Part shown: positions 34,601 through 42,922 of the stretch, piece after piece
How the letters are laid out: every line of letters begins with the position of its first letter
Position numbering within the stretch: the stretch's first letter is position 1
From: Candidatus Poseidoniaceae archaeon
GTDB taxonomy: Archaea > Thermoplasmatota > Poseidoniia > Poseidoniales > Poseidoniaceae
DNA length: 56,605 nucleotides
Assembly: GCA_028353405.1 (NCBI GenBank)
Contig: JAOMOG010000008.1
Coordinates: 1 to 56,605 of the forward strand
Direction of reading: 5' to 3'
Program-made: the position numbers and the translations under genes
The notes under the pieces: model-generated
The model's input: the letters and a program-made list of their open reading frames with translations, nothing else
What the model was told of the DNA's origin: nothing
Databases searched by the model: none

Positions 34601-36561
34601 ATTTCTGTAACTGCACGAAGCATCACGGTTACTTCTGCCTGACGGAATCGATAGATGCTTTGTTTCATATCACCGACGATGCAAATCGTTGGATCCCATT
34701 CGCCCAATGGTGGGCTTGGTTCATCTGGTCTTCTATCTCGTGGCCCCCAAAGACGTGCGAGTAATCTAAAATGAGATGGGTTAGTATCTTGATATTCATC
34801 GATGATGAATGCTCGATATTTTCTTCTCAAAGATTGTAATACTTTGAATCTACGACCTAAATCATCAAGACATTTATCATTGCCTTGTGCAAGTGTAAAG
34901 GCTTGAGAGATGTGATAATCTGTCCACGGCTCATCGCCTAAACTATCCAAAGCATCTACAACTGCAGATGGGTAGTCCATACGGCAAATTTCCGGGCAGC
35001 GAGATAGTAGCAAATCCCCTACCAAAACCTGTATATCATCGTAATCATGTACCCCTTCCTGTGCCTTTCTCAAAGTCATTATTGCTTTGCAGCCTTTATG
35101 CACAGTTAACAAATCAGCGAGAACTCTACTTTGTAATTCACTAGAGATTCTTAAAATTCCTTTTGGCGCTTTTTCTGGTGGATTTAGAGTTAGAGGCGAG
35201 ATTCTATACTTGCAATCAGCAGGCATCCATTTGATGTTTGTATATGGCTCCAGTGTGAAAGAGCTGCGGCCTAGCATTCTGATCAAACGGCCTTCTTGTC
35301 CATCCAAAAGTAATTTTATTTTGTCAATGAGTTCTTTGGATTCTGCTGCAATCCTTGTCTTTTCTGTACCCTTGACGCCTGTGACATTACTTTTTGCAAG
35401 TAAACCATTCGGCCATCCTTCTTCAGACAATTTGTCGGCTGGAAGGTTACCGCGTGGAAACAATGAGACATCATCCTCTTTGTGTAATGATTTCCAATTT
35501 ACAACCGCGATTGCTACTAACCAAACCCATTGTATTTGTTGTGTAGCGTCAGTAGGTAATGGTTCGTTGGCCAAGTATTGAAGATGGCGGAAACGTGTGA
35601 GGTGAGTTCCTTGTTCTTTCTCTGCCGCTCCTAAATAAGAAGCATCGTAATTGAGGAATAACTTAGTCCAATCTTTCAAATGGCCTTGTAGTTTTGTAGT
35701 AAATGCAAGTGCTTCATCTTGTACAGGTTCTACCATCATTTGCAATAATGCCTCACTTGGTGGGGCGCTAACTCCGTCCCAAGCGAGTTTCATTTGCTCA
35801 CAACGATGCATTAGTGAGCGTCTTGATTCTTCAACGAATAATGACTTCCAAAGCAGCCCTTTGAATACTACTTCCGCCTTTTGTTGGCCTCCAAGCAATA
35901 CTGCAAGTCGGTTTCTCGCAGCAATGAATTCTGATTCACCTACTGTTATTCCAGCCTCTCTTGCATCATATTCTGAACGAACCCGCCACGCGGTATGTAA
36001 CGATTCTTGTTGTAGTAAAGGCGTTCTTTCCTCAGCAATTTGTTCACGACTTGGGTGTATTGCGACCATGTCCAAATGTGGCGACACTATTCCTGAAAGG
36101 AAAGCGTCAATCGTAGAAATAGGTGCATCATCCAAGGCTGCAACCAATTTCTCTACATCAGCTAAAGATTTGATACGAGAATCATAAATCAAATCATCTT
36201 GAGTTGGATCTTTCGGCAAAGGCCTAAGAAGTGAAACGCTCTTACGGATTCTAGCTTTCAACTCCGCTGCTGCTTTCTTGGTGAAAGTAATTGCAACCAC
36301 TTCGCTTGGGATAAGCCCTCTCCATTCCTTGAAATTTTTACGCTCTTTTGCTGGAGCCCGGAGTGAACCTTGTCCTTGTAACGGCTCTCTAGGCCCATTC
36401 GGCAAACATAGCGTGGCGCGTTGTTCTGAGGTGATTAAATGTTGAACGTATCTTTCCGCCATCACTGTAGTTTTACCAGTCCCTGCACCAGCATCAAGAG
36501 CAATGTGCTTATCCAAATCCAATCCTAACATTTGACTGAAATTAAAAGGTGGTTTAGCCAT
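31603..36561 (-). CDS. addA: AddA/RecB-like UvrD helicase with Fe-S PD-(D/E)XK nuclease
   Basis: 1652 residues. Superfamily 1A helicase motifs in order: AGAGTGKTT (Walker A, 24-32), AITFTKKAAAELK, IIDEYQDTNPSH, VGDMKQSIYRFRQAE, LTSNYRTLHNLV, IMTIHGVKGLQ, and REFYVALTRVEDRLI. The C-terminal RecB-type nuclease has GLIMHRLVE, GRADLVL, VVDLKTTG and QLTLYSLAL. Cysteines in HECRRRHW and CKQCPYHNGKIRLC make a four-Cys iron-sulfur signature around it. Processes double-strand DNA ends in recombination repair, with AddB. It starts 1 base into the addB stop (TAATG) behind a perfect GGAGGTGATG. Confidence 0.9.
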   Translation of the reverse strand: MAKPPFNFSQMLGLDLDKHIALDAGAGTGKTTVMAERYVQHLITSEQRATLCLPNGPREPLQGQGSLRAPAKERKNFKEWRGLIPSEVVAITFTKKAAAELKARIRKSVSLLRPLPKDPTQDDLIYDSRIKSLADVEKLVAALDDAPISTIDAFLSGIVSPHLDMVAIHPSREQIAEERTPLLQQESLHTAWRVRSEYDAREAGITVGESEFIAARNRLAVLLGGQQKAEVVFKGLLWKSLFVEESRRSLMHRCEQMKLAWDGVSAPPSEALLQMMVEPVQDEALAFTTKLQGHLKDWTKLFLNYDASYLGAAEKEQGTHLTRFRHLQYLANEPLPTDATQQIQWVWLVAIAVVNWKSLHKEDDVSLFPRGNLPADKLSEEGWPNGLLAKSNVTGVKGTEKTRIAAESKELIDKIKLLLDGQEGRLIRMLGRSSFTLEPYTNIKWMPADCKYRISPLTLNPPEKAPKGILRISSELQSRVLADLLTVHKGCKAIMTLRKAQEGVHDYDDIQVLVGDLLLSRCPEICRMDYPSAVVDALDSLGDEPWTDYHISQAFTLAQGNDKCLDDLGRRFKVLQSLRRKYRAFIIDEYQDTNPSHFRLLARLWGPRDRRPDEPSPPLGEWDPTICIVGDMKQSIYRFRQAEVTVMLRAVTEIRKNNQIEFSDPKFTPYRKPGYGRDPRPTGGGHSFISALYKGVAHSEPWTHIPAGIEDDESTPILNPRFLQRQEGHIDLTSNYRTLHNLVHTLNGVFRDVFDKRHQALPGDWHANSQDLNPARDDDSEGILEWILPLQLEAGTPETDTLKPLIAFNNPKAKTSELEHEMIASRLHALFNKAPTKILDGATNKMVEIKETGDVISPDDVIILLHARTHLPDLIDKLQAKGIPVLADKQGALLARPVCITLMAVLELMSNPKSKHAALAICRSPIMGLTDKQIAKAFSKPSKQGWWIKLIENSPTDSVKNLLKHMSELVDAGAVYDVFDAVLDHSDLLTAYPGDADRQNGEAWYALANKIGNELGHDCSAIYRRMKQLSELKKKGPKAVSVPSGGAVQIMTIHGVKGLQSKVVVVAGIFNAGKMDATMAVKENVLVTPQVLAGRINPWVSRERPYDGLWQFTKNMDSAQTQAERRREFYVALTRVEDRLILVGSHKKEATQDAKEACLKLKKGKPSKRSMGLMLLEGLRGVAHSNSEIDSPWLLEKDIFGTPLTPYAESELKIDPLKLYSDSGLGGNAISSIRIYHSPDCFDSVKTKSPLSNWLEVETRVNKILKAKPPTPTTVTNLPMVSQSIRMSSHSLDTSHECRRRHWLEHIKGWKPEKMQLMNEQVDSVDDWPSAKKFGLIMHRLVEVGLANPAALAGKPCLDLPDGWCQKSEDALADKTVINQVLAEFNIDSSSSDKNIAQQARITAKRLIQLSQLTQNGLLGKLSAGETQDGFTVEGLRTELPFLYKHNISMQDKYKTVFSLSGPQPVAEVEQVTISFDGRADLVLALRDKSNKGYLQVVDLKTTGCRSEFNESDVSKGHLLQRLEGDPLTPFATTDAEKKILDKYRLQLTLYSLALEAMESAKPVSERREILAPALLIGASGRMVRLTDDDYQIARKELEGHLDWMARLSDQSDEPDRMKKEDESKCKQCPYHNGKIRLCGPVGAKTGHVNNN

Positions 36562-39500
36562 TAATCATCACCTCCAACGACTGTTGCAACTGGGCATGAA
36601 TTCTTGACCAAACAGAACCTGCAGTTTTTCTTTGAAGGGGTTGGATTAACCATTCCTTCTTCTGCCGCGGTTACCGCTCTTGCTGAAGTGCGAATTCTTT
36701 CACTGATCCACGCTCTAAAGGCATTCGATTTTGGAGGTGCATCTTCTCCTAAATTGCGATAGTGGATTTGGCAACTCTCAAATTGTTTTCCAATTGATAA
36801 ATCCTTTAGATATTCTTTCAAATCACTATCAATATCAACATAGTGAACCGTATCTTCGCCAACTTCACTCACACCTACGCCAACTACTCTATCTCCTGGA
36901 TTGATAAGTTCCCAAGCCCTAGCATAAACGCCGAGTTGTACTTCATCAAAAATTGCCCTTCTATGGCGGTCTCCTTCTTCGCCTTCTTTGGGACCTTTGA
37001 TGGTCTTCAAATCTCTAATAATTATCCATCTCTTAGCCGGACCACAAGACTCTTTGCCTAATGTAAGAGATTTCATATCCTCTGTTTTATCACTTAAGAC
37101 GCCGTTCTTTATTGCCAATTCCCGAATATCTTTCGGCAGTATTACTTCATCGACCCTATCAATTCTACCCTTGCCCGAAAATTTGAAAGGTTTTTTATTT
37201 CCAGATTCATCAGTTGCATCAATAGTCACAGAATCACTACCTTTGGCCTTGCAAAACCATTCACAAGCAATAGGAGCGACGTCCTTTAGTGCTAAATCGG
37301 CATCTACTAATCGGCCAAGTCTGCCGCTTGCAGAAGGTGTATTTATACCATCCAAGTATTCTTGCCATTGTTCAGTTGAAATTCCAAGCAAATCCCTGGT
37401 TCGATGAACTGCAACTGCGTCTTTTCTTGCTAACCATGGTACATTTTCTTTCAAATATTCAAGTACTACTTTCCAAGCTTTATCGGTTGTTCCAACCGGT
37501 CCTTTTTCCAGTGATACGCCTTTGGACAATGCTGGGCCGCCGAGTTTTACACCATGTCCTTCCAATATCGCACCTTCGCAATCGTGAATGATAGTTCCCC
37601 CGGTTCTATCGTCAAGGTCTTCGCTTTGTGTTTCTTCTATACCGGCGCGTAAATGAGATTTCATCCACGCTTCCCGTGGACATTTTAGCCATGCTTGGAG
37701 GCGGCTAGCAGACCACATATCAACCTCTATTTTTATTGTTTCAGAACCAATATAATTGTTGATTTTATTCTTTTTGAAGGTGGCTGGAGGCAAAGGTCTA
37801 GGGTCGATCGCTGGGGTTTTTTCGTCCTTGTTCGTTGTCTTTTCTCCAAGTGCTGGCCAAACTTCCTCTCCCCTACCACCCTTCTTTACTTGTTTTTTAC
37901 TTGGTTGTAGTAGTATTGTATCATAACTTAACATTTCTTGTCGTTGCTTCCAAGAAATTGTTTCACCAACTTTTAGGTTAGAAAAATTAGGCTGTCTTGC
38001 AAATCTATCGGCTTGCAGTTTTTGTTCATGGGCTATCGCTATTGTTCCAATGTGAGCTGGGGAGCCTTCTTCATCCCATCCTCCAGCAATCGCCAAACCA
38101 AGGCGTTGTTTTCTATCTCTGCCCCTATTACCTGAACGTTGGCCTCGTGCAGTTCCAGATTCCATCACCATGGAAAATGGGCGCGGTGTTAGCCATTCAC
38201 CTTCACCACTTTGACGGCCAACTAAATGCCACGCTCTATTAGGATACTTTTCTAAATATTCTGTGTCTGGAATGAATGATGGAATTTTAGAATGTTCTGT
38301 AATTTTTCCTTCTAATCTCAAATCCCCAAGCCATTCAGCCAATGGTGCACTCGGCCCGCAACCTTCATCAGCTGTGGTATCAAAAATTACTACTGTTTTT
38401 GCTGCATTTAGCAAATGACGAAGATGATGGCGCCCTCTACGAATTGGTAAATCAGTGGTGTGAAGTCCTAATTTTATTCTCGCCTCAGAATCAATCCATG
38501 GAACTTTAGGTGCTTTCATAGACCAAGCGTTAACATCACATCCTGCTAGAATTATCAAATCTGCTTGTAATCCATGTGCATCCTCTGGAGTTGCTAATGT
38601 CAAATTTTGATTAGTGGTTCGCGAGGTATCTAGTTTCGATTTGCTGGCTATTAATTCTAATAATTCTGTAAATTTAATACCGCTAGATGCGATCTTGAAA
38701 CCACAATTATGCATTTGTTGAACCAAATTATTGAAGGATTCGTTTATAATTTGTAATGCTTGGATGGAGCGGTCTTGATTTGCATTTCTTTGCATCAATT
38801 CCTCCCAATTAACTTTTGATAGGATGTGATTGAACCATTCTGCGCCGCTTGTTAGTGGTTCTGGTAGAGGCAATATCTCCCCACTGGAACACCCAATCAC
38901 ATCTTCACTCAACAATGCTTTATCGCCATCCAGTAGGAGTGGCGCCCAGATTCGAGATAATGATGCAATCCACCATTGAGTTTGTTCCAACTCTTTTGGA
39001 GTTTCTTCTTTATCACCTAATTGGGGCTTGACTTGCTCTAACATTCTCATCCATCTTTTTAGCGCACCTTGGCCGCCTAAGACGTGAAATGACTGCGCCA
39101 TTTTCTCCAAAATAGAAGGAGTCGGTTTTGCCTGCCAATCTTTCTTTGTTGGATGTTTGTCGTTGGTCACGGAGCCTGTCCAAAGTGGTAAAGCATTAGA
39201 TGAATACAAGTTCAGCAGTTCTGCTAAACTCCATGCATTTTGGCCACTACTCATTCTAGCCAGTCGTAATATTGCTGCGATAGCTGGTTGGGAATCCAAC
39301 TCGTCAGCAGTCAGTGGCAAATCATATCCTAATTCTTTCAGTCTCTTTGACCAAACTTGTTCTCTTGAAGATTTGGCGCCATCAACCAATAGAATTGTGC
39401 CCAAAGGGTTTTCACAGTTTGCTTGATAATTTGAAATGACTTCAATTGCTGCATTGATTGAATGTTCACTTCTATCTAAAGTTACTATGTGATGGGATGT

Positions 39501-40337
39501 CTCCTTTTTTGCACCTATTGAGGAGAGCCAATCGTCTGGAGAATCTACCGCCAATACCTCGTGATTCGGTAACCACTCGGGAAGTTCGGATTGAGTGATG
39601 AAATGTGTATCTTGAATGTATGAGCCATGGTGGCCTATGCGGAAATTACCGGCATTACATAGTTGATGGATGGGTTTGAATTTTGCAATTGCAGTTAACA
39701 GATCAATTTCAATCTCGGTAAAGTCTGGCGCCATATCTAAAATTACTATCCCACTTATTTCTTTTAATGAAAATGGAATCTCATTTTCATCTATTGATTC
39801 TAGCACCTCCACCAATCTTCTTTTGACCAAGTCTGGGTGTGATCCTCCTAATTTCTCTTCGATACCAAGCAGTATTCCGACTAAGTCTTGTGCACCAGGG
39901 TCGTCTTGCCAAGCCTTGGGGTCTCTAACTTCAGATAATACTCGATGCAATTGTAGTAATCTCTCAGTTTTGAAAGTAGTCCATGCGCCATATTCCCCGG
40001 TATGCATTAGGGGGAATTGATTATTCTTTGCAGATTCAACACATTCCTCGTGGACTAGCGAAAAGAGGGTAGCGTCGTTTTCAAGCATTCCTGGCAAACG
40101 AAGATCCAAATGTAGAGATGCCACCAATCGTTGAATTGTTACATGCCGAGTTGTATCTGCAGGAATTCCATTCATCGACAATTGCCGTAACAAGCTTGAA
40201 CGCGAATTATCAGTAGAGTGGATAATTAGAATATCTTTGCCGGACTCGGTTTGTATACCATCTTCTAACCATTGAGGAACTGCCAAACCATGAGGTATTG
40301 CCTCTTTGGTGATTGTTACCTGTACCGGGTCTGACAT
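36561..40337 (-). CDS. addB: AddB-like inactivated helicase with Fe-S PD-(D/E)XK nuclease
   Basis: 1258 residues. The helicase-like half lacks a Walker A: the expected P-loop place reads IHSTDNSRSSLLRQL. The middle segment LIILAGCDVNAWSMKAPKVPW and ARIKLGLHTTDLPIRRGRHH follows the alphaproteobacterial-type AddB pattern (VILGGLNEGxWP ... DPW ... RRIGLxAHDF). The nuclease has GTIIHDCEGAI, GKGRIDRVDEV, IIRDLKTIKG and DEVQLGVYARAW. Cys in WLKCPREAW and CRFCLVKNSCPV give the four Fe-S ligands known from AddB. Partner of the downstream AddA-like gene. A TATA-like site at 40406-40417 and AGGAGTAG before the start suggest its own promoter. Confidence 0.85.
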   Translation of the reverse strand: MSDPVQVTITKEAIPHGLAVPQWLEDGIQTESGKDILIIHSTDNSRSSLLRQLSMNGIPADTTRHVTIQRLVASLHLDLRLPGMLENDATLFSLVHEECVESAKNNQFPLMHTGEYGAWTTFKTERLLQLHRVLSEVRDPKAWQDDPGAQDLVGILLGIEEKLGGSHPDLVKRRLVEVLESIDENEIPFSLKEISGIVILDMAPDFTEIEIDLLTAIAKFKPIHQLCNAGNFRIGHHGSYIQDTHFITQSELPEWLPNHEVLAVDSPDDWLSSIGAKKETSHHIVTLDRSEHSINAAIEVISNYQANCENPLGTILLVDGAKSSREQVWSKRLKELGYDLPLTADELDSQPAIAAILRLARMSSGQNAWSLAELLNLYSSNALPLWTGSVTNDKHPTKKDWQAKPTPSILEKMAQSFHVLGGQGALKRWMRMLEQVKPQLGDKEETPKELEQTQWWIASLSRIWAPLLLDGDKALLSEDVIGCSSGEILPLPEPLTSGAEWFNHILSKVNWEELMQRNANQDRSIQALQIINESFNNLVQQMHNCGFKIASSGIKFTELLELIASKSKLDTSRTTNQNLTLATPEDAHGLQADLIILAGCDVNAWSMKAPKVPWIDSEARIKLGLHTTDLPIRRGRHHLRHLLNAAKTVVIFDTTADEGCGPSAPLAEWLGDLRLEGKITEHSKIPSFIPDTEYLEKYPNRAWHLVGRQSGEGEWLTPRPFSMVMESGTARGQRSGNRGRDRKQRLGLAIAGGWDEEGSPAHIGTIAIAHEQKLQADRFARQPNFSNLKVGETISWKQRQEMLSYDTILLQPSKKQVKKGGRGEEVWPALGEKTTNKDEKTPAIDPRPLPPATFKKNKINNYIGSETIKIEVDMWSASRLQAWLKCPREAWMKSHLRAGIEETQSEDLDDRTGGTIIHDCEGAILEGHGVKLGGPALSKGVSLEKGPVGTTDKAWKVVLEYLKENVPWLARKDAVAVHRTRDLLGISTEQWQEYLDGINTPSASGRLGRLVDADLALKDVAPIACEWFCKAKGSDSVTIDATDESGNKKPFKFSGKGRIDRVDEVILPKDIRELAIKNGVLSDKTEDMKSLTLGKESCGPAKRWIIIRDLKTIKGPKEGEEGDRHRRAIFDEVQLGVYARAWELINPGDRVVGVGVSEVGEDTVHYVDIDSDLKEYLKDLSIGKQFESCQIHYRNLGEDAPPKSNAFRAWISERIRTSARAVTAAEEGMVNPTPSKKNCRFCLVKNSCPVATVVGGDD
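36566..36575 (-). promoter_or_regulatory. Shine-Dalgarno site of addA inside the addB end
   Basis: GGAGGTGATG on the minus strand, complementary to the 16S 3' end, 5 bases before the addA ATG and overlapping the last addB codons. It decides the addA start and indicates coupled AddB/AddA synthesis. Confidence 0.8.
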
Positions 40338-40680
40338 TGAAACTACTCCTAGACTATGTGAACTAAAGTCAACCGTTATTGAAGGCTTGCATTATTATCC
40401 AAGTATCAACTATATTTTATGGAGAATGGGGAGTTGTTTTTCGCGAGACGATGTTCACTAAACTTTACATTTTCTTCGAATAAATATGGCCCACTCGAAT
40501 GTTATGCAAACCAATGTAGTAAAGGAAAATGGAGAAGTTTTTACATTTCAAATGTGCCTTTAAGCACTGTTTTGGATGGTGTGTTACATTCATGTTTCCT
40601 TACTTTATATAGGGTCGATGGAATGTTATTAATGTGAACAAGACTAATTCATGTTCGGCCATTATACGACATCTCAGGCG

Positions 40681-40692
40681 AAAGTTTTAAAT
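40681..40692 (+). promoter_or_regulatory. BRE/TATA-like promoter of tfb
   Basis: AAAGTTTTAAAT: purine-rich BRE followed by a TATA-like TTTTAAAT. A start site about 25 bases downstream would give a long leader before the 40835 ATG, unlike the leaderless genes nearby. Confidence 0.5.
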
Positions 40693-40820
40693 GAGAGGGC
40701 GTGTATACCTTACTGTTGAGCGCCGAATTAGACCCTACAGGACCTATTTTTAGGCAACCCTAATCCGTTCTCATCATCAAAAGGATCGTGCAACTCCTTA
40801 TTAAGAATGCACCATAAACT

Positions 40821-40827
40821 GGAGGAA
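40821..40827 (+). promoter_or_regulatory. Shine-Dalgarno site of tfb
   Basis: GGAGGAA, 7 bases before the ATG at 40835; it confirms that start. Confidence 0.75.
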
Positions 40828-40834
40828 GTAAAAT

Positions 40835-41959
40835 ATGAATGATAAAACAAACAAACAAGAAGACAGAAGAGACAAGTGTGAAGACTGTGGTAGCGACGAG
40901 TTTACCACTAACTACGTGCGTGCAGAAAAGGTATGTGACGACTGCGGATTAGTAGCAGTGTTCCAAGTCTACACTGCCAGTGATGACAACCGTAATCATG
41001 GCGAAGAGGCAACTGCTGGAAGAGTCAATACATTTGGTAAGACTGACAAAGGCACTGCTCTTGGCAGCAAACCACTCTCTAAGCAGGAAATCCGTGGCCT
41101 ATCCCCTTCTGCTAGAAAGGCATTCTTTCGCTTGAGGTTGATGGAACGTGGCACTGTACGTGACAGCCATCCATTCTATGGCAAGGTAATGAATCAGATG
41201 AAAAGCCTTTATGGCTCTTATTCCGCTATTCGCTTAGAGCACTTAGCTCGTATGGCTTGCACCCCATTGACTCTTAAGGAATCTAAGATACGTGATGGTT
41301 TGAAGAGTTGCGACCAAAAAAGGTTGGCTATGCCCAAACAATCTATCTGTCGTCAAAAGGATGACCTGAAAGGTGACTCTGAAGAAAATAACGCCAGAAT
41401 TATTGCCATTGCTTTGGCTGAGATTGGTGGTGACTTGCAAATCACTTCCAAGATTGACCGTCGCTATGACCTACCTCGCTTCGGACTTACCGATAAGCAG
41501 ATCTTAACTGCTAAAACAATAATCATGAAGCACTACAAGGCACGTGTTAGTTTCCTAGGAGTGGCTCCACCTCGTAGAATCGACCCTAGTGAATTACGTG
41601 ATGATGATGTAGACCAAGTGACTGCCCATCTTGAAGAAAATCTTTCCACCACATTAAGTGATGCTGATTTAGATGCTGTCCACAGAAACGCTGCCTACAG
41701 ACTCGACCTCTTGTGCGAACCTGGCGATGGAGTGCAGACTCCACTAACTGTCAATACCAACATTCGTATGGTTGTTGCATGTGTCTATTATGCTGCATTG
41801 CAATCTCTTGACCTTGCTGATGGTTTGTTAAACCGTGTTGCTTCAACCTGCCGCCTTACTGGAAGTGGTGTTTCATCACGCTTAGAACAATTCCGTGACG
41901 AGGATGCTTCTGGGAAGCTATTCGTCGATGGTGCTTTCGAGGATTTCGTACAATTGTAA
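40835..41959 (+). CDS. tfb: Transcription initiation factor TFB, divergent
   Basis: 374 residues. The N-terminal zinc ribbon is complete: Cys15, Cys18, Cys34 and Cys37 (CEDCGSDEF ... VCDDCGLV). The B-reader/linker (about 40-95) has GTALGSKPLSK where TFBs have GLST-x-IG. The first cyclin repeat is strongly altered (YGSYSAIRLEHLARMACTPL) and lacks the usual GRS segment; the second is recognisable in its C-terminal part (TNIRMVVACVYYAAL, then VASTCRLTGSGVSSRLEQF in place of VTEVTIRxRY). It is longer than the ~300-residue norm. TFB bridges TBP-bound promoters to RNA polymerase. This one may be an alternative factor with its own promoter set; a general TFB elsewhere is likely but unseen. Confidence 0.8.
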   Translation: MNDKTNKQEDRRDKCEDCGSDEFTTNYVRAEKVCDDCGLVAVFQVYTASDDNRNHGEEATAGRVNTFGKTDKGTALGSKPLSKQEIRGLSPSARKAFFRLRLMERGTVRDSHPFYGKVMNQMKSLYGSYSAIRLEHLARMACTPLTLKESKIRDGLKSCDQKRLAMPKQSICRQKDDLKGDSEENNARIIAIALAEIGGDLQITSKIDRRYDLPRFGLTDKQILTAKTIIMKHYKARVSFLGVAPPRRIDPSELRDDDVDQVTAHLEENLSTTLSDADLDAVHRNAAYRLDLLCEPGDGVQTPLTVNTNIRMVVACVYYAALQSLDLADGLLNRVASTCRLTGSGVSSRLEQFRDEDASGKLFVDGAFEDFVQL

Positions 41960-42019
41960 AGCGTACAATATTACCGCAAACAAGATAGTTCATATTGAAT
42001 CACTAGATGGGTTTGATTA

Positions 42020-42922
42020 ATGCGCTTCATATCTTGTCTTGTCTCGTTAATGCTAGTTTCGATAATTATTCCAATCAACGCCGATGCCGCAGCGGCTGAA
42101 GAGTTGTCAATTGGAGTCATATTCGGCGGCCAGTGGGCTGAAGCAAACAATAGTTCTGTTCAGACAAGTCAGTTGGCCGATTTCCCTGCAATTGTTGAAG
42201 ATTATACTGCCACATGGTGTACTAATTGTGTTGAAGTTGAACATGCACTTGATGATGTAGCGCTACAGGTGCCGATTCAGCAATATAATTTCCATCGCTC
42301 TATTGGCGAAACTCAGGATCCTTTCGGTACTGACGTTTTGGACCTTCGCTGGGAGTCAAGGTATGGTCAAAGAGTCCCTCCCACCGTTGTTTTTAACGGT
42401 AGCCAAAAGCAAGTAGGGAGCGTCTCTAATGGAGATACTTTGCAAGATGATTTTACTGCATTAGCGCAACTTGACTTAGGTCTTGGACAAGGGAGTTCTA
42501 GTTTTAGTTGGACTGGTACTGGACAAAACAGTGGTTCTGTTTCATGGAATCTTTCAATCGACAGTTCTCAATTCGGAGATAGTATTATTTCGGTAAATTT
42601 GTGGGTTGTTGAAACAACTGCTCATTTCAAAGATGGGACTAATGGCTTAGAAGATTATCCACTTATCGTACGTGAAGTTCAATCGTTGGGCAATTCAACT
42701 AGTGGCACAGAACAAATCTCTCTACCTGATGCATTTGACGGAGATGATCTCACAGTGCATTTGATCTACCAATTAATCGATCCAGTCGTTGATGAAGAAA
42801 TAGTAGCCAAGGAGCCTTTAACCTCAAATGAAAAAGGATTACCTGCTGTATCACTAATTGCTACTCTTGCGATTGTTGTCGCAGCTGTACAGTTAAGAGA
42901 ATCACGGACTATCAAGGAATAA
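42020..42922 (+). CDS. Secreted, membrane-anchored thioredoxin-fold protein
   Basis: 300 residues. A signal peptide (~1-23) is followed by a thioredoxin-like domain with DYTATWCTNCVEVEHAL, where Cys67 and Cys70 form the C-x2-C redox site, and VPPTVVFNGSQ with the cis-Pro. Residues ~150-265 are an extra beta-rich domain with many Ser/Gly. The end is a hydrophobic helix (LPAVSLIATLAIVVAAVQL) and a short charged tail. This LPxx-helix-basic end resembles archaeosortase-type sorting signals, but I cannot confirm the motif. Likely a surface disulfide oxidoreductase or reductase. It overlaps the convergent 809-residue gene by 11 bases at the 3' end. Confidence 0.75.
   Translation: MRFISCLVSLMLVSIIIPINADAAAAEELSIGVIFGGQWAEANNSSVQTSQLADFPAIVEDYTATWCTNCVEVEHALDDVALQVPIQQYNFHRSIGETQDPFGTDVLDLRWESRYGQRVPPTVVFNGSQKQVGSVSNGDTLQDDFTALAQLDLGLGQGSSSFSWTGTGQNSGSVSWNLSIDSSQFGDSIISVNLWVVETTAHFKDGTNGLEDYPLIVREVQSLGNSTSGTEQISLPDAFDGDDLTVHLIYQLIDPVVDEEIVAKEPLTSNEKGLPAVSLIATLAIVVAAVQLRESRTIKE

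Larger units (their letters stand above)
40338..40834. other. Divergent intergenic region between addBA and tfb
   Basis: About 500 bases, the longest gene-free stretch. It holds a TATA-like TATATTTTAT at 40406-40417 usable by addB on the minus strand, and the tfb promoter near 40681, which leaves tfb a leader of roughly 120 bases. The middle (about 40420-40640) has a 72-codon open frame without a ribosome site or recognisable product. I see no tRNA, hairpin terminator or repeat in it. Confidence 0.6.

Noticed and set aside
40419-40637. 72-codon open frame in the addB-tfb gap
   Set aside because: No ribosome site, its ATG overlaps a TATA-like box that suits addB, the translation is Cys/Ser-rich without a hydrophobic or family pattern, and frames of this length arise by chance in AT-rich spacers.
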